A stretch of DNA of 32,964 nucleotides, taken from Intoshia linei. Taxonomy: Eukaryota; Orthonectida; Rhopaluridae. The number at the start of each line of letters is the position of its first letter. Position 1 is the first letter of the stretch. The position numbers and the translations under genes are program-made. The stretch spans positions 1 through 32,964 of the forward strand of contig LWCA01000305.1 in the NCBI GenBank assembly GCA_001642005.1, read 5' to 3'. Below the pieces are notes generated by a model, which ran no database searches, was not told the origin of the DNA, and saw only the letters and a list, made by a program, of their open reading frames with translations. This document shows, in pieces, positions 19,891 through 29,421 of this stretch.

Positions 19891-20999
19891 GTTATTTTTT
19901 TATATAATAATCTAAAAAATTAATATAATAATATAATTATGCTTGAATTCATGATTCATTTTGCTACAAAACGCATTATTGTTAGAATCATGTTCACATA
20001 GTGTTATTAATTAATTCGTTGTCGTACACTGATTCGTTTGTTTTTATGATTCATCATGTTCTTAATCTTTCTTAAATCAAGATTTTTTATTTTAATATTA
20101 CTAATTTTAAATTTACAATTTTTGCATGTTATGATATTTTGATTGAAATTGAAACTTTAATCGAATGCAATGTTGATAATTTACAGTATTGTACATTAAA
20201 CTTTAATCATGTGCTTGTTGTAATATTAGTAATAAACTATTATTAATAGTGCATAATAATACTCCATTACTTATTTGTTATTTACTCCTATTACATTATT
20301 AATATTATATTTATATTAGCTCAGTATATATATTATTAGGTTATATAATATAATAATTAGTCAGACACGTCAATAATGAATTTTTTTAATATTGAATGAT
20401 TTTTTGTAAAATTGTGACTACGCCATTGCAATAATTATGGAAGTTCATTATTTAATTCAAATTTTTCATATTTATTATAATGAATTTAGAAAATATCGTT
20501 TTTAATTTTGATATTATTGATTTTTTGACCAAATTTTGTGGGTTTCTTTAAGAGAAAATTTTTTCGCCCAATATTAAAAAATTTTGAAGATAATTTTCAA
20601 TAAATAACGATTCTAACTCTAAAAATTCAAGTTGGCTAGTCCTGGCCTATATCACTTAAAATAATATGTTTTTTCAGATTACATCGATGTGCTCATTGAC
20701 TAAGAAAATAAGCGATTATAGAACCGTTTTAATCTAAATAAACTGCATCAGCTTCAAATGCTAGTTCACATATAATTGTAATACAAAATGTTTGATGAAA
20801 TGTGAATAAAATTTTCATTTTTATAAAGTACTAGCGGCCTACAATTTTTATCTGACTAAGCCCACTGTTGGTTTTCTACGGCTCTGATTCCACCTGATCT
20901 TGGAGCTGACTCTTTACATAAAACACATGGAATACCGCCTGCTTACCGTAGTATACTAAATTCATAATGTGAAAAACAAAGTAACGTTTAAGAATTTAA
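19891..20999. other. intergenic AT-rich region with a minisatellite-related patch
   Basis: Around 20510-20600 (TTTTTTGACCAAATTTTGTG, GGGTTTCTTTAAGAG, TTTTGAAGATAATTTTC) it matches the 195-330 minisatellite. A less AT-rich stretch at 20840-20960 may be the tail of an old retroelement, but no frame can be defended. A minus-strand frame 20818-20729 (MKILFTFHQTFCITI) resembles a signal peptide but stops after 29 codons. Confidence 0.3.
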
Positions 21000-21443
21000 T
21001 TATAAACCACACATATTGACGTAGTTGCACTCATCATATTTGTTTAACAAGTAATTCTTAACTGTTTTGAATTCATCATCATCCAAATGCGGCCATTTAA
21101 CATATTTTTGATTAATGAGCATTTTCAGATATGTTGTTTTATAATACAAAACAAAAATAACGTTTGAACTAAAAGGAATAATTTCTGTAGTATTAAATTT
21201 TCTGTAATTCTCTAAAATCATCCAATTTTCAGCAGTCACATCATAAGAATCATCAAAATATTTTACAAGAGTCAAAAATGACAATAATGTCGAGTGATGT
21301 CCCACGCGTACAGTCATTAGTGGATGACTATTTAAATATATATTAATACAATTGTAAGAATAAAAATAAAATAAAACACAGAAATCTTAAACCTCTTTGA
21401 TGTAAATAGCTGTAACTCGAGAGCGTCCCGCGTTGGAACGTCT
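21000..21443 (-). CDS. MINPP1-like histidine phosphatase, 3' exons only (copy A)
   Basis: The last exon (21327-21000, minus) and a likely preceding one (21443-21393; 65-bp intron between) encode the C-terminal third of a multiple inositol-polyphosphate phosphatase-like protein. The sequence runs HPLMTVRVGHHSTLLSFLTL, then NWMILENYRKFNTTEIIPFS, SNVIFVLYY and KWPHLDDDEFKTVKNY. Order and spacing match MINPP1 ([44 protein letters not shown]). The family motif HAE reads HHS, so the catalytic acid is missing. The RHGxRxP N-terminal half is not found upstream, where repeats begin by about 21670. Probably a 5'-truncated or decaying duplicate, though the last exon is fully open. A closely related copy lies at 23636. 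Confidence 0.6.
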
Positions 21444-21671
21444 CTATGGTATATATGAAATGGAATTTAAATAGTAGTATTCAAATTTTTAATTGAAATT
21501 TAAAATGTATAATTTTTCATTTAATTCTTACTTTTATAAAGTACTTTAATTAGGTAAAATGAAGATTCAATTAATTATTTATACACAATTGGTATTTTTA
21601 AGTATTTATTAAATTGATACTGAATATGTTAGCACATTAAAAATTACAAAATATGTTTTTATAATTTTATT
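21444..21671. other. AT-rich sequence upstream of copy A
   Basis: No 5' exons of the phosphatase are recognisable here. The R1 element begins at its end. Confidence 0.3.
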
Positions 21672-22040
21672 TTTTCTGGAATATGTGCTATTTATGACAA
21701 TTTATAGGATTGGACTGTTTTTATTTTATTTTTAATATTATACACACATTCTGTCTAATAATTTCAAAAAATGGATTACTAATTGTTTTTAAAATTCTTT
21801 ACGTAAATGTTAACAAAACCAAATTAAGATTGAATGATTCACTTTAAAGTAAAAAGTAATGTGATATGACAGTTCCACCTGAAACAAGTTTGGGAACCAT
21901 TCCTTTAAAGGATTGATAATAGTTAATAGTAGCATTTTTAAGTTAGATTTTCAACATGAATTTATTTTTTTGGTAGAATAAAAATGTGCCCTCGGCAGAG
22001 CTAGGTGATGTTTGTACGTTGTACATAACAGTCAACCTAG
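21672..22040 (+). mobile_element. R1 (Helitron-like) longest copy
   Basis: Runs from TTTTTCTGGAATATGTGCTA through GTGATATGACAGTTCCACCT, TTTTTAAGTTAGATTTTCAA, GTGCCCTCGGCAGAGCTAGG and the GTTTGTACGTTGTACATAAC hairpin to TCAAC and terminal CTAG (22037-22040), followed by T. Collinear with the inverted copy at 16993-17310. The 5' end (TC) could not be fixed. Confidence 0.7.
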
Positions 22041-23107
22041 TTAACTATATAAGCCGTGTAAAATTAATGAATTTCCTATTTAGATTTGTAGTTGATTTCA
22101 ATTTGAGATTAATTGTAAAAAATTACAATGTTCTATAACTCCAATAATCTAATAATTTTTCAGTTTTTTTTGTCGGTCACTTTGGCGACTCTTTGTCTAA
22201 AATGAGTAATTGTGTAAGTAAATGATAATATTGATTTATTTAAATCCCACCTACATTTACTGAAATGAAATTGACTTGTTTAAGGTTTTTGTTATGATTA
22301 TATTTTTTTGTTCACATTAGATCTCAATATGAACATGCTCAAAATTCAGTTCCCTTACGTTCAAATAAAGCAGTATTGACTAGTATTGTAAATGTAAATT
22401 TTTGATCTGTTAATCTTTTTAAAATTACAAGAATTAATAACTTTTATCGCCATAAAGTATATTGATATCCGAAAATATCTAAAAATTATTTCTATCATTA
22501 ATAATAATTATTATAATTAGGGATTGTCACGACTATTTTATCGATGGGTTAAAAATTTGTAGGTTTTTAGTATTTTTGTATTGTGTTTAATTATAATAAA
22601 TAACTGGGAATAATGCAAATGTGGTTAAAAATATTAAATCAAATAAAGTGGTATTGAGGATAATAGATTATAAAGAATAAAATACAAAAACCAATTAAAA
22701 TTACTGCGTTTACGTATTTTTTTGAAAATATTACAGCACATAAATTTATCAACAAAATAAATTTGATCATATTATGAATGTTTTATTATGATAAATATTG
22801 AATTTATAAATATATTTGAATACTTTGAATATTTTTGGTCACCTGTGTAAATATAATACATTAGGTAATACATAAGGTTGCCTACCCCTGTTATGCACCT
22901 TACATTATTCTGTTTCACAAATCGTTATAAAAATCACCCTTAGGATTTAAAATTATATCATTTCTAAAATAATATCTATTTTTATCCAATTCCCAATTTT
23001 TAAGTTAGCCTAAAAATTTATCGCTTTTCTATATGTTTAGTAAACATTTTTTATTAATAATAAATATGAGTAAATGTTTATATATTAGCAGTCATATTTT
23101 CTTTATG
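22041..23107. other. spacer with possible small exons and a hAT-like end
   Basis: At 22120-22210 and 22318-22400 the base composition is less extreme, and plus-strand frames open (a hydrophobic LIIFQFFLSVTLATLCLK and SQYEHAQNSVPLRSNKAV) beside splice-like GTAAGT and TTAG signals. The phases do not join, so no gene is called. ATAAGGTTGCCTACCCCTG (22872-22890) is the reverse complement of a hAT terminus (CAGGGGTAGGCAACC). Confidence 0.3.
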
Positions 23108-23196
23108 TTAATTTAATTTATTTTTTTGGTATAATAAAAATGTGCCCTCGGCAGAGCTAAGTCCTGTTTGTACGTAGTACATAACAGTCAACCCAG
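23108..23196 (+). mobile_element. R1 (Helitron-like) short copy
   Basis: From TTAATTTAATTTATTTTTTT through GTGCCCTCGGCAGAGCTAAG and the GTACGTAGTAC hairpin to the terminal CCAG and T. Confidence 0.6.
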
Positions 23197-23353
23197 TAAT
23201 TTATAAAATACTAATTCTTAAATTAGTGGTTTCGAATGGTATTAAAATTTTCACATTTTTTTGTAACCGTAAAGTATACTTATAAAGTTAGATATTCGTA
23301 ATGATGTAACTTAATGAATTAAGGGATTAAATAACAATAATTTAATTAAATAT

Positions 23354-23430
23354 CTTGACTGTTTTGTACTTTGTGCAAAAAGTAGCTAGCTCTGCCGAGG
23401 GTAACTTTTTTTTAATTTTACTAACCTAAG
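23354..23430 (-). mobile_element. R1 (Helitron-like) truncated inverted copy
   Basis: CTTGACTGTTTTGTACTTTG, GCTAGCTCTGCCGAGGGTAA and then TTTTTTAATTTTACTAA is a diverged reverse complement of the R1 3' end. It faces the copy 160 bp upstream. Confidence 0.5.
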
Positions 23431-23635
23431 TTTACATTTAATCTGTAATCTTAACCTTTAAATCAGGATTACCAATTTATTTTTACGACGGGCAGTGAAT
23501 TTGCTATTAATTTTTCGCGGAAAGATAATAAAAATGATGATTGCAATAGCAATTTAGTGTGTAATTTTTTAACAATAATAAATTGCAAATTGTGGCATCA
23601 AATTTAATGAAATAATTAATTGAAAAATAATTTAA

Positions 23636-23966
23636 TTATAAATCACATATCTTTGTAATATTGCATTTACCATACCTTTTCACAAAATAATTTTTGACTG
23701 TTGAGAATCGATCATCATCCAAATGTGGCCATTTTACACTATCTTGATTTACAAATAGGTTCAGACGATAAGTATCATGATACGTCAAAGCAATAATTAC
23801 ATTTGCAGAAAAAGGAAACAGTTGACTCGAATTGAACACTCTAAAATCTTTCAAATCGTTCCAATTTTCAGCGGTAATTTCTTGAGCATTATCAAAATAT
23901 CCTAAAAGTGTCAGAAAAGGTACTAAAGTTGTTTCATGGGCCGTTCGTACAGTTAGTAATGTATAA
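23636..23966 (-). CDS. MINPP1-like histidine phosphatase, last exon only (copy B)
   Basis: A single exon after an acceptor at 23968-23967 encodes 110 residues: LLTVRTAHETTLVPFLTLLG, YFDNAQEITAENW, then FRVFNSSQLFPFSANVIIAL, KWPHLDDDRFSTVKNYFVKR and a Cys-containing end (CNITKICDL). It is clearly paralogous to copy A (same splice phase, same KWPHLDDD and TVKNY blocks) and is closest to the MINPP1 C-terminus. The HAE motif reads HET, placing an acid one position earlier, as in HD-type histidine phosphatases. No 5' exons are visible. R2-derived repeat starts about 100 bp upstream, so the gene is either interrupted by long repeat-filled introns or 5'-truncated. Confidence 0.6.
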
Positions 23967-24059
23967 CTAAAAATATTTACAAGATAAATATATTCATTGG
24001 TATATTAATTTAAATTAGCCATTTAAAATCTTTAATTCATTTTTTTAAATTGTTTAATC

Positions 24060-24540
24060 TACATAATTGTATGTATATTAACATTTTAATTTTTAATTTT
24101 AATTCAAAACTTTGAAAAATATTGGTTGATATTATTTTTATTATTTGGTAAGTTATTTTTAAACGAGAATACATAGTAGACTCGTAGGTTCAAAAATTTT
24201 CTCTATATTACCTGGAATAAATTGCATCAGAATAATTTTTTTTAAATTTTAGAACTATACATAATTATGTATTATCAATTATAATTGAATATTTTTAGTT
24301 ATAATAAAACAGTTACCAAATAAAAAATGAATACTAAATGCCGTTATGATTGTGAATGCGTCACTTTGTAAGATTGAATCAACACAAAATTTGTATAAAC
24401 TGGAAATAACTGTTTTAACTCTGATTTTTTTTAAATTTTAAAACTCTTCATTTTTAAAAAAAGTATAAATTGAGTTTTTGACACTGAAAAACTCAATTTT
24501 AAAACAAATAAGTAATAGATAAAACAAATAAATAGTAACG
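24060..24540 (+). repeat. R2 partial copy
   Basis: Contains TTTGAAAAATATTGGTTGAT, CCTGGAATAAATTGCATCAG, TATAAACTGGAAATAACTG, GAGTTTTTGACACTGAAAAA and an AAACAAATAAATAG tail in the R2 order, diverged and shortened. Confidence 0.55.
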
Positions 24541-24786
24541 TTTCACTGTTCAATATTTTTTTAATGATTCTGATTCATAATTATTAAGATAATATCAATA
24601 GATGTTGCACACTGCAAGTAACAACAATAGTATTAATAAATTAACAATTAAAAATTTCATAAAAAATGAACGATTCAGCTTACAAAATTATAACATAACA
24701 TTACTAAAAATCTAGTTTTATTGACGTATTTTATCCAAGACAAATCAACATAATTTAATTTAACTATGATTTTAATTTAACTGGGA

Positions 24787-26364
24787 ATGGTATCTTATGC
24801 TGAAGAACTACTGAAAGAGCAAAAAAAACAAATACCTTGTGATGTAATAAAATTGAGTTCAAAAAAAACCATAAAAAAAAGTGAAAGTAAAAAAGATGAA
24901 CCATTAGAGCCTTTATCTTGGCTAACAAAAATTGATAATCCAAACACAGTTGACATAGATGTCAAGATTTACAAAGAAAGAAAACGACAACCACGCATTT
25001 CTTATAAAGAAATGATTTTAGCTAGCATCAAGACGACAGGTTACATGTTCTTGCGTACACATGAACAAACTCGAGGACTTCACTTGAAAGAAATTGTTAA
25101 ATGGATACGAAAAAATTACCCTGTTTATAAGAAGAATGGAAAAGCCAAATTGGAGAGAGCAATAAAAAGTTGTTTATCATTGAATGGTGAATTTTATTCT
25201 TGGAAACCATATAATGACTACATCTCTGATCCAAAGATAAAAGTTTGGTCCATTTGTGATAATTTCAACCAATTTTTAATGCCTCTAAATAATTTTGTTG
25301 AATCAGATAATTCTAGTAATCACCAAGATGACATTTATTTTCCAAATCAAGAGACCAAAAGTAAATCTCCAGAGATAAAAGAGTTAAATAGTGATGAAGA
25401 TAAAGCTTCAATGTTTCTTCTCGATTCATTTAGTCTTAAAAAAATTGAAAATAATACTGAAACGAACACTGGCTTAAATATTCAGATGCAAGGCCCCATT
25501 CCACAATCTTTTGATAATTGTGATCAATTTAATGTGAATAATTTACCGGGTTTTATGGGCCCTCAAAATTTAAAAAATAATGATAACATTTTTACGGTAC
25601 CGGTAAGTCACCCTGCAGAAATTGAATATCATCAAATGTATGATTCTTCGTGTAATGAACCAATGTTGACCCATGATAATAATGGTTTATTTGATAATCC
25701 TGTGGTACCTTTATCCACATATATGCCAGACATCTTGATTCCAAGATATCACGAATATTTGCAAGATTCTGCTCATTTTTCCAACGATCGTTTAATTCAT
25801 CAACAATCTAGAAATTTTGAACATGTCGTCTTATCTGAAAATTACAATAGAAAATTGTATGACGATCCAGACTCAAACGAATATATTAATAAATGGTTTC
25901 AAAAATGTAGCAAAGTATCAAGTAAACCTAAACTTTCACCTATTAAATTTATGTCATTTCCAAAGCATGATAAATCTTGGTATAATGAGACATTATCTGA
26001 TAATGAGAATGTTCTTCCAATAAATACGTATAATAAAATGCAAAAAAATGTGAATTATGAAATAACAGAGACCCCTTTGCCCGATTATCCGCATACAGTC
26101 AACAATATTTGTAATCAATTTGATGATATGGAAAATCAAAATCCATTTATTGACACTAGAAATGTTTATGTCGCGATGCATGATAACAAAATATCTTTGT
26201 TACCAGATAAAGGTAATTACATAACATTTAAGGAAACGTCTACAATATATACCAGTTGTTCTTATCCCGTGACATGTCCCGTATTCATTATTTATTATGA
26301 CAGGTCCATTATTAAACTATATTTCGTTTTTTTCGGTGTAATAATTTTTCGAGATATGTCCTAG
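24787..26364 (+). CDS. divergent forkhead protein C (up to 525 aa)
   Basis: An intronless frame from ATG 24787. After a Lys-rich N-terminus, residues about 68-160 form a forkhead (winged-helix) domain: ISYKEMILASIKTT (helix 1), GLHLKEIVKWIRKNYPVYKK (helix 2), KLERAIKSCLSLNGEF (helix 3) and KVWSI (wing strand). Helix 3 lacks the family's Asn-Ser-x-Arg-His contacts (family: WQNSIRHSLSxNxCF). About 8 extra residues lie between helices 1 and 2, as in neighbour D. The rest is Asn/Asp/Ser-rich and disordered, as in forkhead factors. The last 30 residues of the unspliced frame are hydrophobic and odd. A 35-bp GT-AG intron at 26269-26303 would remove them and end the protein SCSYPVHY (stop 26313-26315, 508 aa). 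AATAAA lies at 26464. Confidence 0.8.
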   Translation: MVSYAEELLKEQKKQIPCDVIKLSSKKTIKKSESKKDEPLEPLSWLTKIDNPNTVDIDVKIYKERKRQPRISYKEMILASIKTTGYMFLRTHEQTRGLHLKEIVKWIRKNYPVYKKNGKAKLERAIKSCLSLNGEFYSWKPYNDYISDPKIKVWSICDNFNQFLMPLNNFVESDNSSNHQDDIYFPNQETKSKSPEIKELNSDEDKASMFLLDSFSLKKIENNTETNTGLNIQMQGPIPQSFDNCDQFNVNNLPGFMGPQNLKNNDNIFTVPVSHPAEIEYHQMYDSSCNEPMLTHDNNGLFDNPVVPLSTYMPDILIPRYHEYLQDSAHFSNDRLIHQQSRNFEHVVLSENYNRKLYDDPDSNEYINKWFQKCSKVSSKPKLSPIKFMSFPKHDKSWYNETLSDNENVLPINTYNKMQKNVNYEITETPLPDYPHTVNNICNQFDDMENQNPFIDTRNVYVAMHDNKISLLPDKGNYITFKETSTIYTSCSYPVTCPVFIIYYDRSIIKLYFVFFGVIIFRDMS

Positions 26365-26626
26365 TCACCCTAATATTAATTCATTAGAATACTCATTCCG
26401 AGTGAATTATTTATATTTTTCGAATATTACATCGTATTAAATTTTATTTTCTGTTTAACTATGAATAAAGGCCACAGAAAAAACGAGGACATATGGAAAA
26501 ATTTTCATTTGGGTAACCACAAAAAGAATTATAGAATGGTGCATCATTTTTCCAAATTGATCATTTAAAAAAATTATATTTTATTATTATTGTTTTATAT
26601 TTTTATTATTTTTACAGTGCACGACA
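26365..26626. other. 3' flank of forkhead C
   Basis: Contains the AATAAA at 26464-26469; otherwise AT-rich and unassigned. Confidence 0.35.
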
Positions 26627-26634
26627 CCTTAGAG

Positions 26635-26800
26635 CAGTCGTTTCCTAAATTTGCACAGTTGCGGCGCACCCAATATGTGACAAAATTTCTTAACACTTGA
26701 AATCGATGTGCTAACAATTTTTAAATTAAAATCTCGTGATGCATCTAATTTTGTCTTGCGACGCACTAGAGCGTCGCGATGCACAGTTTGAGAACCACTG
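26635..26800. mobile_element. hAT MITE, 166 bp, with TIRs and 8-bp target duplication
   Basis: The left end CAGTCGTTTCCTAAATTTGC and the right end (reverse complement) CAGTGGTTCTCAAACTGTGC are imperfect hAT terminal repeats. Subterminal GCGGCGCACC and GCGACGCACTAGAGCGTCGC words are typical of hAT ends. The flanks are CCTTAGAG (26627-26634) and CCTTAGAC (26801-26808), 7 of 8 identical. There is no coding capacity. It needs a transposase in trans, such as the ZBED-type hATs whose remains lie at 10125 and 32306. Confidence 0.85.
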
Positions 26801-26963
26801 CCTTAGACTCTAAGGCTTAGAGGGTAAAAAAATAACTATAATCCTTCTAGATCAGATACATAATTTTGTATGCTAAATGTATATTCCAAATAATATTTAT
26901 ATTCCACTAACACAAGTCGTTAATAATTATTTCATATTTTTTATTTTACATTATTGTACATTA

Positions 26964-27511
26964 AGGTGTCTCAAAAAAAATGAAAAATTATATTTTGGAA
27001 CATCCTTAGGTATAATAGTAATCAAGTATAAAAAAATCATATTTCCAAAATATTAATGCATTTTAACAAATGTTCAGTTGTCCTCCATGTTAAGTTATAC
27101 AGTTTATTTTTTTAAATTTGTTTCTAGCTCAATTTTTTTGAATTTTATTAACGATTTAATTTTTCAAATTCTGGCTATTTACATTATTTAAATTGTATTC
27201 AAAGCATCAAAAAAAATAAAATCCAAAAAAATTGAGCTAGAAACAAATTAACAAAAAAATAAACTGTATAACTTAACATGAAGAACAATATTATAAAGTC
27301 GTACCACGTTTAAAAGCTCAAAAGCAATTTCCGTTAAAATAAAGTTCAGTTTTAATTTTGTAATATATAGTATATATATAGAAAACTTTAAATAATCAGG
27401 CTAACTTCACCGTTAAGAGTTGGCCCAAAATATTTTACAATAGTTATTATTTTAGTAATACTATACTTTTAAGCCCTAAGGATATTTTTTCTAAATATTC
27501 ATGAGACACCT
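26964..27511. mobile_element. 548-bp TA-flanked MITE with internal foldback
   Basis: Perfect 10-bp terminal repeats AGGTGTCTCA / TGAGACACCT, with a second matched block (ATCCTTAGG / CCTAAGGAT) about 30 bp inside, are flanked by TA on both sides, the Tc1/mariner signature. Inside lies a long inverted repeat: arm 27086-27149 (CATGTTAAGTTATACAGTTT..) and arm 27215-27280 (..AAACTGTATAACTTAACATG), about 65 bp each with a 65-nt loop. It has no coding capacity. Confidence 0.8.
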
Positions 27512-27564
27512 TATTGTACATTGTACAATGTACAATGTTAATGAAATTTTTTATATCCTAACTG

Positions 27565-27680
27565 ATATAATATGTTACGCGATTTTTGTTTGTGTGTCTG
27601 TGTGTCTGTGTTCAGCTTTATTCAAATAATTACCCGTCTTAGAATGTTAAAAAATGTGAAATAATTAACGGTCCGAAAAT

Positions 27681-27711
<31 letters not shown>

Positions 27712-28150
27712 AATTATTATTCTGATAGAGATTATTCCAAAAGTTCAACCCGAGGAATCCACGCATCCCCGGTGAAAAATAATTTTTAATATATTATCAA
27801 CCAATATTTTTCAAATATTTTGATTTAAATTAAATTTGTAAAATAAAATTGAAAATGTAAATATTGATTCTACAATTTCAAAAAAAATGTGTAGTGAACG
27901 TCTACATATTTCCAATAAAGAAATATGGGTGAAAATCTATATAATTTATTCCTTCGTAATTTTTAAATTTTAAATTTTCATTTTCAAAACATTTTCATTA
28001 AAACATTCAAATTTAAATAAGAAACTAAACAACGAAACTAAAAAAACTTTGTTAATATCAATTTTATATTACAATTCTTTGCAATAATGGTATAATCTGA
28101 CTGAAATGTTTATAAAGTAAAAATTCAGTTAATTATTGATACAATTACGA
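27565..28150 (-). repeat. R2 deletion derivative, inverted
   Basis: Starts with the reversed tail (CGCGATTTTTGTTTGTGTGT) and GTTCAGCTTTATTCAAATAA, and skips the internal units. It then runs CTGATAGAGATTATTCC, ATTATCAACCAATATTTTTC, GGGTGAAAATCTATATAATT, GCAATAATGGTATAATCTG and AGTTAATTATTGATACAATT. A TTA microsatellite sits at about 27690-27713. Confidence 0.65.
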
Positions 28151-28189
28151 TAATTACGACAAATTTACGATAATGGGTATGATTTTAAA

Positions 28190-28960
28190 ATCAATATCAG
28201 ATTGAATATTTTTTAAATTTTTTTTTAATTTTAGGGCTCGTTTGATTTTTTAAAAAAGGCATAATTGGACTTTTTTAATTTGAAGACTGAATTTCTGAAA
28301 ATAAAATTTTCGCTAAAATTTCAACCGCGAAAAATTATAATAGAAGTTGGTTTTTTAAATAATACGCCTCTTAATTTCTTAGTTAATATTTATAATTAAT
28401 AAGTTAATATATCAACTGGAATAAGCTGTACAGAATAATCTTTTTTTTAATTTGCATCAATTATTTCACATTTTTTGTTTTTGTTAATAAAATATTTCGA
28501 AAAAAAATATATGAATACTTAAGTGTTTTTTTTGACCGTGAAAGCGTCACTTATTCAGATTGAAATTTTTTCTGTGTATTAACAGGATACAACTGTACCA
28601 CCTGTAAATTTTTTTAATTCTAAGGTTGATTTCATAATAAAAAAAGGGTCATTTGGGGTTTTGGCCCTGAAGATATATATATTTTTTAAATTTAAATTTA
28701 TGATAATATTTATAGTTTTAAAATTTGTATCAGATTGTATATTTTTTCAAATTCTCCAACTCGTTTTATTTTCAAAAAAAGGACAATTGGGGTTTTTGAC
28801 CCGTAAGATGTAGATTTACAAAGTTGAAATTATTCTTAAAAACTCCCAGAAAAATTTTAATAGAAATGTGGACTTTATAAAATTCTAAAACTAGTAGTTC
28901 TTGAAATAAACGATAACACACACAGATAAACAAAGCATATTATATATGTAAGGATATAAG
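28190..28960 (+). repeat. R2 partial copy, head-to-head with previous
   Basis: Internal R2 units: AACTGGAATAAGCTGTACAG, TTTTTTGACCGTGAAAGCG, TCATTTGGGGTTTTGGCCCT and GGACAATTGGGGTTTTTGAC. The tail CGATAACACACACAGATAAA.. ends near 28955. Together with 27565-28150 it forms an inverted pair with R2 tails on both outer sides. Confidence 0.65.
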
Positions 28961-29421
28961 TAAAGAAGAATTACGTAATTTAATGTTTTAGAAGAGTTAA
29001 CTGAATCTGAAGATGGTCAATAAAATTACAATAATTGTATGTAAAATTATAATAAATATTTTAATTCTATTTGTATAACTAAACTTTAATTTTTACTTTA
29101 CAAATATAACCGAAAAGATGTAATATTGGACAAGAAAATCTTAAAAAAAAGTATCTTATGAGTGAAATGACATCTAAATTAATTTTTCAGTGATTAAAAA
29201 TTTTTCATTAACATATCATTTTTACATTCCATAAACTCGATAAAGTATTATTATTAAATTTGATCTACAGCAGTAGCAACCTTACTTGATGAATATCAAT
29301 ACAAACTGTTAAGTGACAATATAAAAAAAAATTAATATACTAAACTAATATAAAAAACAAGTTTTTTTGTTTTTATCAAAAATATTTGAAATGTTTATAA
29401 ATTTTTAAAGATTATACCAAA
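28961..29421. other. 5' flank of forkhead D
   Basis: AT-rich, presumed promoter and leader. No motif can be called with confidence, and no other gene is seen. Confidence 0.3.

Noticed and set aside
20840-20960. Less AT-rich patch resembling a LINE 3' end or SINE
   Set aside because: No frame longer than a few dozen codons, no tRNA-like box A/B pair, and no second copy in the window.
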